64,000 nt of DNA from Synechococcus sp. BL107. GTDB taxonomy: Bacteria; Cyanobacteriota; Cyanobacteriia; PCC-6307; Cyanobiaceae. Shown here piece after piece: positions 1 to 7,933 of the stretch; position 1 is the first letter of the stretch, and each line of letters begins with the position of its first letter. Position numbers and translations under genes: made by a program. The notes under the pieces were generated by a model that saw nothing but the letters and a program-made list of their open reading frames with translations, had not been told where the DNA came from and did no database searches. Location: NCBI RefSeq assembly GCF_000153805.1, contig NZ_DS022298.1, positions 132,616 to 196,615 of the forward strand. The letters are read 5' to 3'.

Positions 1-7
1 CGTGTCA

Positions 8-1411
8 TCAACTCTCGCCGTCACCAACACGCCACAGCCGGAGTCCAGCCGCTTGCACTGCCGCTGGTTCGACCACAGCCCGGGCATCAAACACCCAAGC
101 CGGCCGTCGCATCAATGCTGCAAGATCAGACCAGTTCAGATGGCGATAGTCCTGCCATTCCGTGAGAACCAAAACGGCATCAGCACCTCGAACCGCCGCT
201 TCGATCGAGGTGGCTGGTGTCCAACTACCCGTTCCACTCAAAGTATCAGTTTCGGAAGCTGGTTCCAACTGCAAGTCACGGCTGATCTGTGCCTCAACCA
301 CCTTGGGATCGTGAATCGAAAGCTGAGCCCCCTCCTCAAGTAGGTCGCGAGCGATGCGGATCGCCGGCGCTTCGCGGGTGTCGTTGGTGTCTGCCTTAAA
401 GGCAAACCCCAAAATCGCCAACCGTTTGCCCGTCACAGTGCCAAACAGCTGTTGCACCACAAGACGGGCAATGCGGTGTTGTTGCCATGTGTTCAACGTC
501 ACCACACTTTCCCAATAGTCGGCGACTTCGGGAAGGCCGAAATGACGACAGAGATACACCAAGTTGAGGATGTCTTTTTGAAAGCAACTCCCACCAAAAC
601 CTGGGCCAGCATTCAAAAACTTTGGACCAATCCGGCTGTCGAACCCGATCGCCCGAGCAACTTCTCGGACATCAGCGCCGCTGGCCTCGCAAAACGCAGC
701 AATCGAATTGATCGAGCTGATGCGCTGAGCCAAAAAAGCATTGGCCGTGAGCTTGGAGAGTTCACTACTCCAGAGGTTGGTTCGCAGGATTTTTTCCGGA
801 GCAACCCAATGGCCATAAATCTCGGCCAACGCATCGATAGACGCGGTCTCTTCCCCACCAATCAGCACACGGTCCGGGGCTTCCAAATCGCCAATTGCAG
901 TCCCTTCGGCCAAAAACTCAGGATTCGATAACACCGAGAAGCTGCGCGACGAGCCCTCCTCTTGAGCTGCCTCCAAGATCGTTTTGATCGCAGCCGCCGT
1001 ACGCACCGGAAGGGTGCTTTTTTCAACAACAACCGTGTGGCCTGTCGCCGCCGTTGCCACCTGACGAGCACAGGCTTCCACCCAGCGCAAGTCGCTGGCC
1101 TGACCAGCACCAAGCCCTTTGGTCTTGGTGGGCGTGTTCACTGAAATGAACACCATATCGGCGGAGGCAATCGACTCCTCGACAGCCGTCGAGAACTGCA
1201 AGTTCCGACCGCGCGCTCTGGCTACCACCGCATCGAGCCCAGGTTCATACACCGGCAGCTTGGTGAGATCTGAATCATTCCAAGCATCAATCCGAGCCTG
1301 GTTGAGATCCACCACCGTCACTTGAATCGCAGGGCAGCGGTCAGCAATGACCGCCATGGTCGGACCACCGACATAGCCAGCACCAATACAGCAGATGCGT
1401 TGAACCTTCAC
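8..1411 (-). CDS. ugd: UDP-glucose 6-dehydrogenase
   Basis: Cytoplasmic enzyme that oxidises UDP-glucose to UDP-glucuronate with two NAD+. The 467-residue protein opens with a Rossmann fold (GAGYVG at 10-15) and carries the family's catalytic-cysteine motif [10 protein letters not shown] at 271-280, with Cys276 as the presumed nucleophile. The length matches the longer, eukaryote-like UGDH group rather than the roughly 390-residue form. The start is GTG at 1411, which overlaps the stop of the upstream uxs gene by 4 nt (GTGA), so translation is probably coupled. Its product is the substrate of the neighbouring decarboxylase, so the pair makes UDP-GlcA and UDP-xylose for surface glycans. The stop codon lies only 7 nt from the window edge, so the next gene is not visible. 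Confidence 0.95.
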   Translation of the reverse strand: MKVQRICCIGAGYVGGPTMAVIADRCPAIQVTVVDLNQARIDAWNDSDLTKLPVYEPGLDAVVARARGRNLQFSTAVEESIASADMVFISVNTPTKTKGLGAGQASDLRWVEACARQVATAATGHTVVVEKSTLPVRTAAAIKTILEAAQEEGSSRSFSVLSNPEFLAEGTAIGDLEAPDRVLIGGEETASIDALAEIYGHWVAPEKILRTNLWSSELSKLTANAFLAQRISSINSIAAFCEASGADVREVARAIGFDSRIGPKFLNAGPGFGGSCFQKDILNLVYLCRHFGLPEVADYWESVVTLNTWQQHRIARLVVQQLFGTVTGKRLAILGFAFKADTNDTREAPAIRIARDLLEEGAQLSIHDPKVVEAQISRDLQLEPASETDTLSGTGSWTPATSIEAAVRGADAVLVLTEWQDYRHLNWSDLAALMRRPAWVFDARAVVEPAAVQAAGLRLWRVGDGES

Positions 1412-2358
1412 GCTGCTGCGTCCCCTGGAAGTGCAAGGAGATTACGGAAGGAGTCGATGGTGGGGCCAAGGCCTTGCTCCAGTGACACAGTCGGCTCCCA
1501 GCCCAAGGCGCCCTTGGCAAAACCAATATCGGGCTGACGTTGACGAGGATCGTCTGAAGGCAAAGGCTTTTCAATCAACGGCAGAGCAGGGTTGATGCGT
1601 TGCCGCACCTGATCGGCCAACTCCCGAATCGTGAATTCGTCGGGATTGCCCAGATTCATCGGACCGGTGTGCTCGCCGCCCATGAGCCGCATCAAGCCGT
1701 CCACCAAATCACTCACATAACAAAACGAGCGACTCTGGGAACCATCGCCATAAATGGTGAGGGGCTCACCGCGGAGGGCCTGAACAATGAAATTGCTCAC
1801 AACCCTGCCGTCATCGATCAACATCCGAGGCCCGTAGGTGTTGAAAATGCGCGCCACACGCACCTCAACAGCATTCATCCGCTGGTAATCGAAGCAAAGG
1901 GTTTCAGCGATGCGCTTCCCCTCGTCGTAGCAGCTGCGAATCCCAATCGGATTCACCGAGCCGCGATAGCTCTCCGGCTGTGGATGAATCTCAGGATCGC
2001 CATACACCTCACTGGTGCTCGCCAGGAGCAAACGCGCCCCAACCCGCCTGGCTAGGCCAAGCATGTTGTAGGTGCCAATAAAGCTGGTTTTTGCGGTTTT
2101 AACCGGATTGAACTGGTAGTGAATCGGGGAGGCGGGGCAAGCTAAATGCCAGATGCGATCCACCTCAATCTTGATTGGCTCGGTGACGTCGTGGCGAATC
2201 AACTCGAAGCGCGGGTGACCGATCCAGCGATCGATGTTGCACTTACGGCCAGTGAAGTAATTGTCGAGACAAATCACCTCTTCACCGGCGTCCATCAACC
2301 GATCAATCAGATGAGAGCCAAGAAAGCCAGCTCCACCGGTGACTAAATGAATCCGCAT
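1408..2358 (-). CDS. uxs: UDP-glucuronate decarboxylase (UDP-xylose synthase)
   Basis: Short-chain dehydrogenase/reductase that converts UDP-glucuronate to UDP-xylose. It has the NAD-binding glycine motif GGAGFLG at 8-14, the STSEVYGD segment around 114-121 and the catalytic YxxxK (YDEGK, Tyr144/Lys148). The 316 residues match soluble bacterial UXS, with no N-terminal membrane segment. It starts at ATG 2358, sharing one base with the hisS stop (TAATG), and ends inside the ugd start, so hisS-uxs-ugd reads as one coupled transcript. Related dTDP-glucose dehydratases share the fold. The adjacent ugd supports the UXS assignment. Confidence 0.92.
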   Translation of the reverse strand: MRIHLVTGGAGFLGSHLIDRLMDAGEEVICLDNYFTGRKCNIDRWIGHPRFELIRHDVTEPIKIEVDRIWHLACPASPIHYQFNPVKTAKTSFIGTYNMLGLARRVGARLLLASTSEVYGDPEIHPQPESYRGSVNPIGIRSCYDEGKRIAETLCFDYQRMNAVEVRVARIFNTYGPRMLIDDGRVVSNFIVQALRGEPLTIYGDGSQSRSFCYVSDLVDGLMRLMGGEHTGPMNLGNPDEFTIRELADQVRQRINPALPLIEKPLPSDDPRQRQPDIGFAKGALGWEPTVSLEQGLGPTIDSFRNLLALPGDAAA

Positions 2359-3650
2359 TAGCGGCTCTGCAAGACATCTACCATCGCGGAAATGGCATCA
2401 ATTGCCCAGGTAGCTTCGTCTCCTTTCTCAAGAAGAGGTTTGATCAACACCTCACCGCGCCCCGCCTCCTCATCGCCCAGCACGAGGGCAAACCGCGCAC
2501 CGCAACGGTCCGCCCTTTTGAACTGTTTTCCAAAAGCAGCCCCACTGCTGTCGAGCTCCACGGTCAATCCCTGCGATCGCAAGGCGCGTGCCAAAGCAAG
2601 CGCCGCTCCCTCAGCCTGCGCACCCCGATTCACCAGATAGGCATCCGGCTTTGGTGCAGTGACAACCTGGGCAGCCCGACCAACGGGATCGGCTTTTGCA
2701 GCTGCCTCCAGCACCAGCAACAGGCGTTCTAAGCCGAGGGCCCACCCCACAGCAGGGGTGTCCGCACCCCCCAATTGACTCACCAAACCGTCGTAACGGC
2801 CTCCGCCACACACCGTGGCCTGAGCACCGAGCTGATCACTCGTGATCTCAAACGCGGTGTGGCAGTAGTAGTCCAAACCACGCACCAAGCGAGGATTCAG
2901 ACAAAACGGAATCCCAAGGGTGGTCAGCCCCTGCTGCACCAGATCAAATCGAGTTCGACTTTCAGAGCTCAAGGCATCGATCAACGTTGGAGCTGATTCC
3001 AATAACGCTTGAGTCGCCTTGTTTTTGGAATCCAAAATGCGTAATGGGTTCGTGGACAAACGGGCGCGGGAATCCTCATCCAACTGCTCCGCTATCTGCT
3101 CAAGCCAGGCCACAAGAGCCGTGCGATAGCCCTTGCGATCGTCTGCTGATCCAAGGCTATTCAGTTGCAATTCCAAACCACCCACCCCCAACGACGCCAA
3201 AAAATCCCAGGCGAGAGCGATCACCTCCACATCGGAGCGCGCGTTAGAAGCCCCAAGCCACTCCACACCAATTTGATGAAATTGTCGTTGCCGCCCTGCC
3301 TGAGGACGTTCGTAGCGAAACATCGGCCCGGCGTACCAAAGTTTCTGTGGGCCCTGGGTGAGCAAGCCATGTTGCAACGCAGAACGCACCACCGATGCCG
3401 TCCCCTCAGGACGCAATGTGCATGAACGCTCGCCACGATCATTGAAGGTGTACATCTCTTTGCCAACGACGTCGGTGGCCTCACCAATGCCACGGCAAAA
3501 CAGATCCGTGGGTTCCATCAGCGGCGTGCGGATCTCTCCAAAGCCAGAGCGTTGAAAGTGAGCGCGGGCCTCTGCTTCCACGGCCTGCCAGCGCTGCAAC
3601 GCCTGCGGCAGCAAATCCACCATCCCCCTCAGGCTCTGCAGCTGCGTCAC
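2358..3650 (-). CDS. hisS: Histidyl-tRNA synthetase
   Basis: Class II aminoacyl-tRNA synthetase charging tRNA-His. Visible landmarks are the motif 2 region (GPMFRYERP and the following QFHQIGVE), the histidine-specific loops LVRGLDYY and CGGGRYDGL, and motif 3 ([11 protein letters not shown]). A C-terminal anticodon-binding domain follows. At 430 residues it is a normal bacterial length. It is first in the hisS-uxs-ugd run. The gap to the upstream glycosyltransferase is 55 nt, so a promoter could sit there. Linkage of a housekeeping synthetase to sugar-nucleotide genes is unusual but fits the dense gene packing here. Confidence 0.96.
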   Translation of the reverse strand: MTQLQSLRGMVDLLPQALQRWQAVEAEARAHFQRSGFGEIRTPLMEPTDLFCRGIGEATDVVGKEMYTFNDRGERSCTLRPEGTASVVRSALQHGLLTQGPQKLWYAGPMFRYERPQAGRQRQFHQIGVEWLGASNARSDVEVIALAWDFLASLGVGGLELQLNSLGSADDRKGYRTALVAWLEQIAEQLDEDSRARLSTNPLRILDSKNKATQALLESAPTLIDALSSESRTRFDLVQQGLTTLGIPFCLNPRLVRGLDYYCHTAFEITSDQLGAQATVCGGGRYDGLVSQLGGADTPAVGWALGLERLLLVLEAAAKADPVGRAAQVVTAPKPDAYLVNRGAQAEGAALALARALRSQGLTVELDSSGAAFGKQFKRADRCGARFALVLGDEEAGRGEVLIKPLLEKGDEATWAIDAISAMVDVLQSR

Positions 3651-3705
3651 GGTGCTGGGTTCTGCATCAATAAATCAGTCTGCAGGGTGAAGCCTGCGGG
3701 GCCAA

Positions 3706-4956
3706 TCACGCATTCATGCTGCCGCTCGCCACAAGATCCATCAACGCCACCTGGCGTTCGACACAAACATCGAGGTCGTAGGTGTTCTCCACCGTGCGAC
3801 GCGCCTCAACCCCGAAGGCTTTAGCTCGCTGGCGATCTTGGAGCAGCTCAGTCACAGCAGTGGCAAGGTCTCCGGGAGAGAAAAAATCGACCAATAAACC
3901 GTTGTGCCCATGGCGAATCACTTCGCGCACTGGAGCCGTATCAGAGCCGACAACGGCGCAACCACAGGCCATCGCCTCCAACAGGCTCCAACTCATCACA
4001 AAGGGATAGGTGAGATACACATGGCAGGCACTGAGCTGCAGCAGCGGAATGAATTGCTCGTAGGGCAGCTGGCCCGTGAAATGTACACGCGATGGGTCGT
4101 ATTGCCCCTCAATCTCCGCCAGAAAACGATCTTTCCATTCACCCTGGGGGCAAACAGCGCCATAACTAACACCAGTTGTGCCACCAACAATCACAATCCG
4201 TGCTTCTGGACAACGCTTTTGCAGCTCAGGAATAGAGCGTAAAAAAATGTGGCAGCCGCGATAGGGCTCTAATTTCCGATTGACGAAGGTGACAATCGGC
4301 TGACCAGACTCGAGCATGGTGCCATCCAACAATTGAAGCGGAGTGGGAGAGGAATTTGGAACAGCACGATTTACATCCACGCCGTCATGAATCACGCTAA
4401 TGCGATGCCGGTAATACTCCGGAAAACTGCTGGCCTGAAAATGGGTGGGCGACACATTCCAATCCGCCTGATCGAGTGTGAGATGTAAGTAAGCATTTTT
4501 CATATGTAATTTCGCCTGAGACTCCCAACCACATGCTTCAGGAAACTCCGGATCAAAATTAGAATCAAAACCGTATTCCTGATAAAAGAATTCTTGGTAA
4601 CAAAGCAACGGAACATCCGGCCAGATTGACTTAAGAAAGAGGGGCTCTCCCCAGCCTGGATGCGCACAAATAAGATCAGGAATGAAGCCTTGGCCTTTCA
4701 ACTGTTGCGCGGCATTAGTACACGCCTCAGCTCGAATCACCTTACTTTCAGTTTCCATCACAAGCGGATGAACGCCTTCCCCATTCCCCCGGCGGAGTTG
4801 ATATCGAAAATGTTGCAGATTAGACGGTAATCCACGCCTTTTATCCAATTTATTAAGACTTAGAGCTACTAATTGATGCCCCCCTTGACGTTCTAGATGC
4901 TGAATAATATGAATATACTGGCCGGGAAAATTTTGATGGACAAATAAGATTTTCAT
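3706..4956 (-). CDS. GT4-family glycosyltransferase
   Basis: Retaining GT-B glycosyltransferase, 416 residues. The N-terminal half begins with a typical MKILFVHQNFPG strand-loop. The C-terminal half has the nucleotide-sugar segment with SLLEAMACGCAVVGSD and the acidic E of the GT4 signature. The acceptor and donor cannot be read from sequence. It lies 5 nt downstream of the truncated HlyD reading frame, so it is the last gene of the former secretion operon starting at the PpiC gene. Its 5' part (about 4500-4950) is more AT-rich than its 3' part. Involvement in surface or secreted-protein glycosylation is inference. Confidence 0.88.
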   Translation of the reverse strand: MKILFVHQNFPGQYIHIIQHLERQGGHQLVALSLNKLDKRRGLPSNLQHFRYQLRRGNGEGVHPLVMETESKVIRAEACTNAAQQLKGQGFIPDLICAHPGWGEPLFLKSIWPDVPLLCYQEFFYQEYGFDSNFDPEFPEACGWESQAKLHMKNAYLHLTLDQADWNVSPTHFQASSFPEYYRHRISVIHDGVDVNRAVPNSSPTPLQLLDGTMLESGQPIVTFVNRKLEPYRGCHIFLRSIPELQKRCPEARIVIVGGTTGVSYGAVCPQGEWKDRFLAEIEGQYDPSRVHFTGQLPYEQFIPLLQLSACHVYLTYPFVMSWSLLEAMACGCAVVGSDTAPVREVIRHGHNGLLVDFFSPGDLATAVTELLQDRQRAKAFGVEARRTVENTYDLDVCVERQVALMDLVASGSMNA

Positions 4957-4961
4957 AGCCT

Positions 4962-5774
4962 CTAGAGTCGCTGCAAAGACTCAGCTTTATCCTGGAACTC
5001 CCCCAGCAACAACTGCAAATAAGACACCTTCCGCAACTTGATATTAGCCGTAAGACTCATGCCAACTTGCAGCGGAAGCTTCACGCCACTTTTCATTTGC
5101 AATTGTTGCTGTATGAGCTTGACCGTCACTGGATAACTCAACTCCTGACGCTGCTCCTGAGGGTTAGGAGCCAAAGCATCGGATCCAATTCGCGTTACTT
5201 TTCCTGGCAAAATGCCGAAATCAGTAGCCGGATAAGAATCAATACTGATGTCTGCATTCATACAATTAACAAGTTGCTTCGGGCATCCCGCAGGAACCTT
5301 CACGAAACCAATTTTATTGCTCGGCACTTCAACACTAGCTTCCAAAGAACCAAAAGGGACCACCTTCATGACGGTTTCAGTGGACTGGGCTGTATAACCA
5401 GCAGATGTGGGCTGCAAATCAAAGACCACTCCATCTAGTGGTGATTTTAATTGCTGGTAGCGCAACGTCACCCTGGCCTGAGCCAGCCGACTACTAATAT
5501 CTGCAACCTCAGAATTCAGTTGAGCCATCTGCTGATCCAGAAGGGCCAGTTGTCTAAGCCGGTTTGCCCTGGCCTGCATCAAGCGACCACGGGTTTCCTC
5601 AACTGTGTTCTTCTGGGTGAGAAGCTGCACTTCCGAAAAGGCACCAGCAGCCTTTAACTGCACATAACGAGAGAGAATCTCTGCCTGCAAGGCCAAATTA
5701 TTTTCCAACATCTGAACTTCAGCATTATTCATCTGCTCATATCTTTGGCGCTCCAATGACGCTGCCCGGGCCAA
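4962..5774 (-). pseudogene. 3' part of an HlyD-type membrane fusion protein gene
   Basis: The frame encodes about 270 residues of a type I secretion adaptor: long helical coiled-coil segments (about residues 1-130), a lipoyl/barrel hinge recognisable as LKSPLDGVVFDLQP, and the C-terminal beta region through VGMSLTANI. The usual N-terminal cytoplasmic tail, transmembrane helix and first half-lipoyl are missing. HlyD proteins are normally around 400 residues or more. No ATG precedes the homologous part. The frame can only start at TTG 5774 and is closed upstream by an in-frame stop. It overlaps the end of the truncated ABC-transporter frame in a different reading frame. It is most simply a deletion remnant, since without a membrane anchor it should not work as an adaptor. 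Confidence 0.75.
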
Positions 5775-5997
5775 ATTTGCCCACCGTGGTCAGTCGTCCC
5801 ATTTGTTGCCCCACCAATCGGGCTTGGCCACTCAGCAGCACAAGCACCCGTGCGGGGATCACCTCGGCATCGCACATTTGCTGGCCGAGTTCAAACTTCA
5901 ACAGGCGCGTCGCCTTTTGAAGGTCGTTGGCCCCCGTTTCACTCAGCCCTTTAAAGGCTGGATGGGTCAGCAATGGGAAGGATGAAGCCTGGGTCAT
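5737..5997 (-). pseudogene. 5' fragment of a cyclic-nucleotide-domain ABC exporter gene
   Basis: This 86-codon frame starts at a good ATG that overlaps the PpiC stop by 4 nt (ATGA). It reads as the beginning of a cNMP-binding-type domain: the RVLVLLSGQARLVG strand pair, then GKFGPGSVIGA. After GSVIGA the similarity pattern stops, and three further codons lead to a stop inside HlyD-derived sequence. Cyanobacterial exporters of this kind normally continue with a C39 peptidase domain, membrane domain and ATPase for roughly 900 more residues, none of which is present. The remnant fixes the 5' side of a deletion. The full-length form is from knowledge of the family. The truncation is seen directly. 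Confidence 0.7.
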
Positions 5998-6797
5998 TGA
6001 GAAATACTGAAGTCACTGAACGCCGCCCTCGGCTCCAAATCGTGGGATTCGCCTGGCTCATGCGATGCGATCTGCAGTTGGTCGAGGCACCAATCGGTCT
6101 GCTCGCTCACCCAGTCATCAAATATTTCCCGACACATTTGGTCTGAGATGTCATCTATGAAGGTGGCCGGCGAGTAGCGCTCCAACCGAACCACTAACCA
6201 CCAATCAGAAATTTTGAAGGGCTCAAGAAGAACCCCCGGCTGAGAAACCCGCAATTTCTCGACTAGGTCAGGATGAGCCTGCGTGAGGGACACGGGGCCA
6301 ACAATGCCGTTGGTGTTGCGCTCCGGCCCCTCGGCATAGCGTTTAGCCAAATCGGCGAAGTTGGATTCCCCCGATTCAATTTGCAGATACAACTCTCGCG
6401 CAAGAAAACTATTCTCAAGTCGCAGCAGGCTGTACACCACCTGATCAAGCTCGTGTTTGCGGTCTAAAAACCGCGCTTCCGCCTTCGCGGAAAATTGTTG
6501 ACGCATCAAGGACTGGCGCCGGATCACACCGGCCAATCGATCCACAACCTCTTGATTGGAACGCCCGATCTCATTCAAGAGCTCAGACCATTGCTCAAGC
6601 CGCCCATACCCCCGTTGTTCCAAGAGCTCCAAACGGGCCTGATCGAGCTCTTCATCAGAGACCTCAACATCGGCAAGAACGCTCTGCGTCAGCATTTGCT
6701 CCACCAGAGGACGGAGCAAATCAAAGCGTTGCAAAAGAGCACGGCCTTCCTCCCCAATCACTCGCTTCAAATCAAGCAAGACCTGAGGGCAATCCAC
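5994..6797 (-). CDS. PpiC/SurA-type peptidyl-prolyl isomerase
   Basis: The 267-residue protein has an N-terminal helical, SurA-like chaperone part (about 1-120) and a parvulin domain around 130-225, seen in FADLAKRYAEGP and the later GPVSLTQAHPDL segment. No signal peptide is visible, so it may be cytoplasmic or act at the inner face of the membrane. Genes of this type often precede type I or peptide exporters in cyanobacteria and probably keep the cargo competent for export. Here it is translationally coupled (ATGA) to a transporter reduced to a stub. It is intact and may be retained by inertia or have another role. The start at 6797 leaves 56 nt to the divergent galE frame. Confidence 0.82.
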   Translation of the reverse strand: MDCPQVLLDLKRVIGEEGRALLQRFDLLRPLVEQMLTQSVLADVEVSDEELDQARLELLEQRGYGRLEQWSELLNEIGRSNQEVVDRLAGVIRRQSLMRQQFSAKAEARFLDRKHELDQVVYSLLRLENSFLARELYLQIESGESNFADLAKRYAEGPERNTNGIVGPVSLTQAHPDLVEKLRVSQPGVLLEPFKISDWWLVVRLERYSPATFIDDISDQMCREIFDDWVSEQTDWCLDQLQIASHEPGESHDLEPRAAFSDFSISQ

Positions 6798-6898
6798 GCA
6801 TCAGAACTCAGTGCGCGAAAGGTAGGGGCGAAAACGCGTTTTGACCTGGGTTATTGATGCGTACTTCAGAATCAAACTCGATATGGACCCTCTTCGCC

Positions 6899-7933
6899 AT
6901 GCCTCGCCGCGTCCTAATTACTGGTGGCGCTGGCTTCATCGGGAGCCACACCGCTCTTGTCCTCCTGGAGCAGGGCTATGAGCTGGTGGTTCTCGACAAC
7001 TTCGACAACAGCAGCCCAGAAGCTCTAGAGCGCGTGAAGGAGCTCACAGGCTCCAATTCGTTGGATTTTGTCGAAGGTGATGTCCGAGATCTAGACGCGG
7101 TGAATCGCGCCTTTGATTGTGGGGGACCGATTGATGGGGTGATTCATTTCGCCGGGCTCAAGGCCGTGGGTGAATCCGTGGCCGACCCACTGCGTTACTG
7201 GGATGTAAATCTCAACGGCAGCAGGGTTCTGGCCGCCGCCATGGAGCAGCACCAGTGCCGCACCCTCGTTTTCAGCAGCACATCCACCGTGTATGGGGAG
7301 CCCGAAGTGTTTCCACTCCACGAGCAGATGCCAACAGCACCCGTGCATCCCTACGCCCAAACCAAGTGTGCGGTTGAGCAGATGCTGGGTGCCCTATGTC
7401 GTTCTAGGGACTGGCGGGTGGCCTGTTTGCGCTACTTCAACCCCGTCGGAGCCCACCCGAGTGGCCGGATTGGGGAAGACCCCCTCGGCATTCCCAATAA
7501 CTTGTTCCCATTTATCACCCAAGTTGCCTCAGGGCGACGCGACAAACTGCGGATCTTCGGGCAGGACTACCCAACGCACGATGGCACCGGCATCCGGGAC
7601 TACTTGCACGTAATGGACCTCGCCGAAGCCCACAGCGTCACCTTGGGTCACCTCTTTCAAGCAACAGCCCCCCACCAACTCACGCTGAACATTGGTACGG
7701 GTTACGGACTCAGCGTTCTCGACGTTGTGCACGGCTTTGAACAAGCAACAGGACTGCCGATTGCCTACGAGTTCGTGGAACGACGACCAGGAGATGTGCC
7801 CAAGCTTGAGGGGTGTCCTCAAAAAGCGAAAGACATTTTGGGCTGGAGTGCACAACGCGATCTTGCCCAGATGTGTCGCGACGGCTGGGCTTGGCAACAG
7901 GCCAATCCCATGGGGTATCGCACCAACCCATGA
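6899..7933 (+). CDS. galE: UDP-glucose 4-epimerase
   Basis: Interconverts UDP-glucose and UDP-galactose. The extended SDR has the NAD motif GGAGFIGSH immediately after the start, FSSTSTVYG with the catalytic Ser/Thr, and YAQTK with the Tyr and Lys. Start ATG 6899 (MPRRVLIT) was chosen because it puts the first beta strand at the N-terminus. The longer frame from 6854 adds 15 unconserved-looking residues. The product has 344 residues, normal for GalE. The stop overlaps the next ATG by 4 nt (ATGA), coupling it to the SelD fusion gene, although no metabolic link is obvious. Confidence 0.95.
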   Translation: MPRRVLITGGAGFIGSHTALVLLEQGYELVVLDNFDNSSPEALERVKELTGSNSLDFVEGDVRDLDAVNRAFDCGGPIDGVIHFAGLKAVGESVADPLRYWDVNLNGSRVLAAAMEQHQCRTLVFSSTSTVYGEPEVFPLHEQMPTAPVHPYAQTKCAVEQMLGALCRSRDWRVACLRYFNPVGAHPSGRIGEDPLGIPNNLFPFITQVASGRRDKLRIFGQDYPTHDGTGIRDYLHVMDLAEAHSVTLGHLFQATAPHQLTLNIGTGYGLSVLDVVHGFEQATGLPIAYEFVERRPGDVPKLEGCPQKAKDILGWSAQRDLAQMCRDGWAWQQANPMGYRTNP

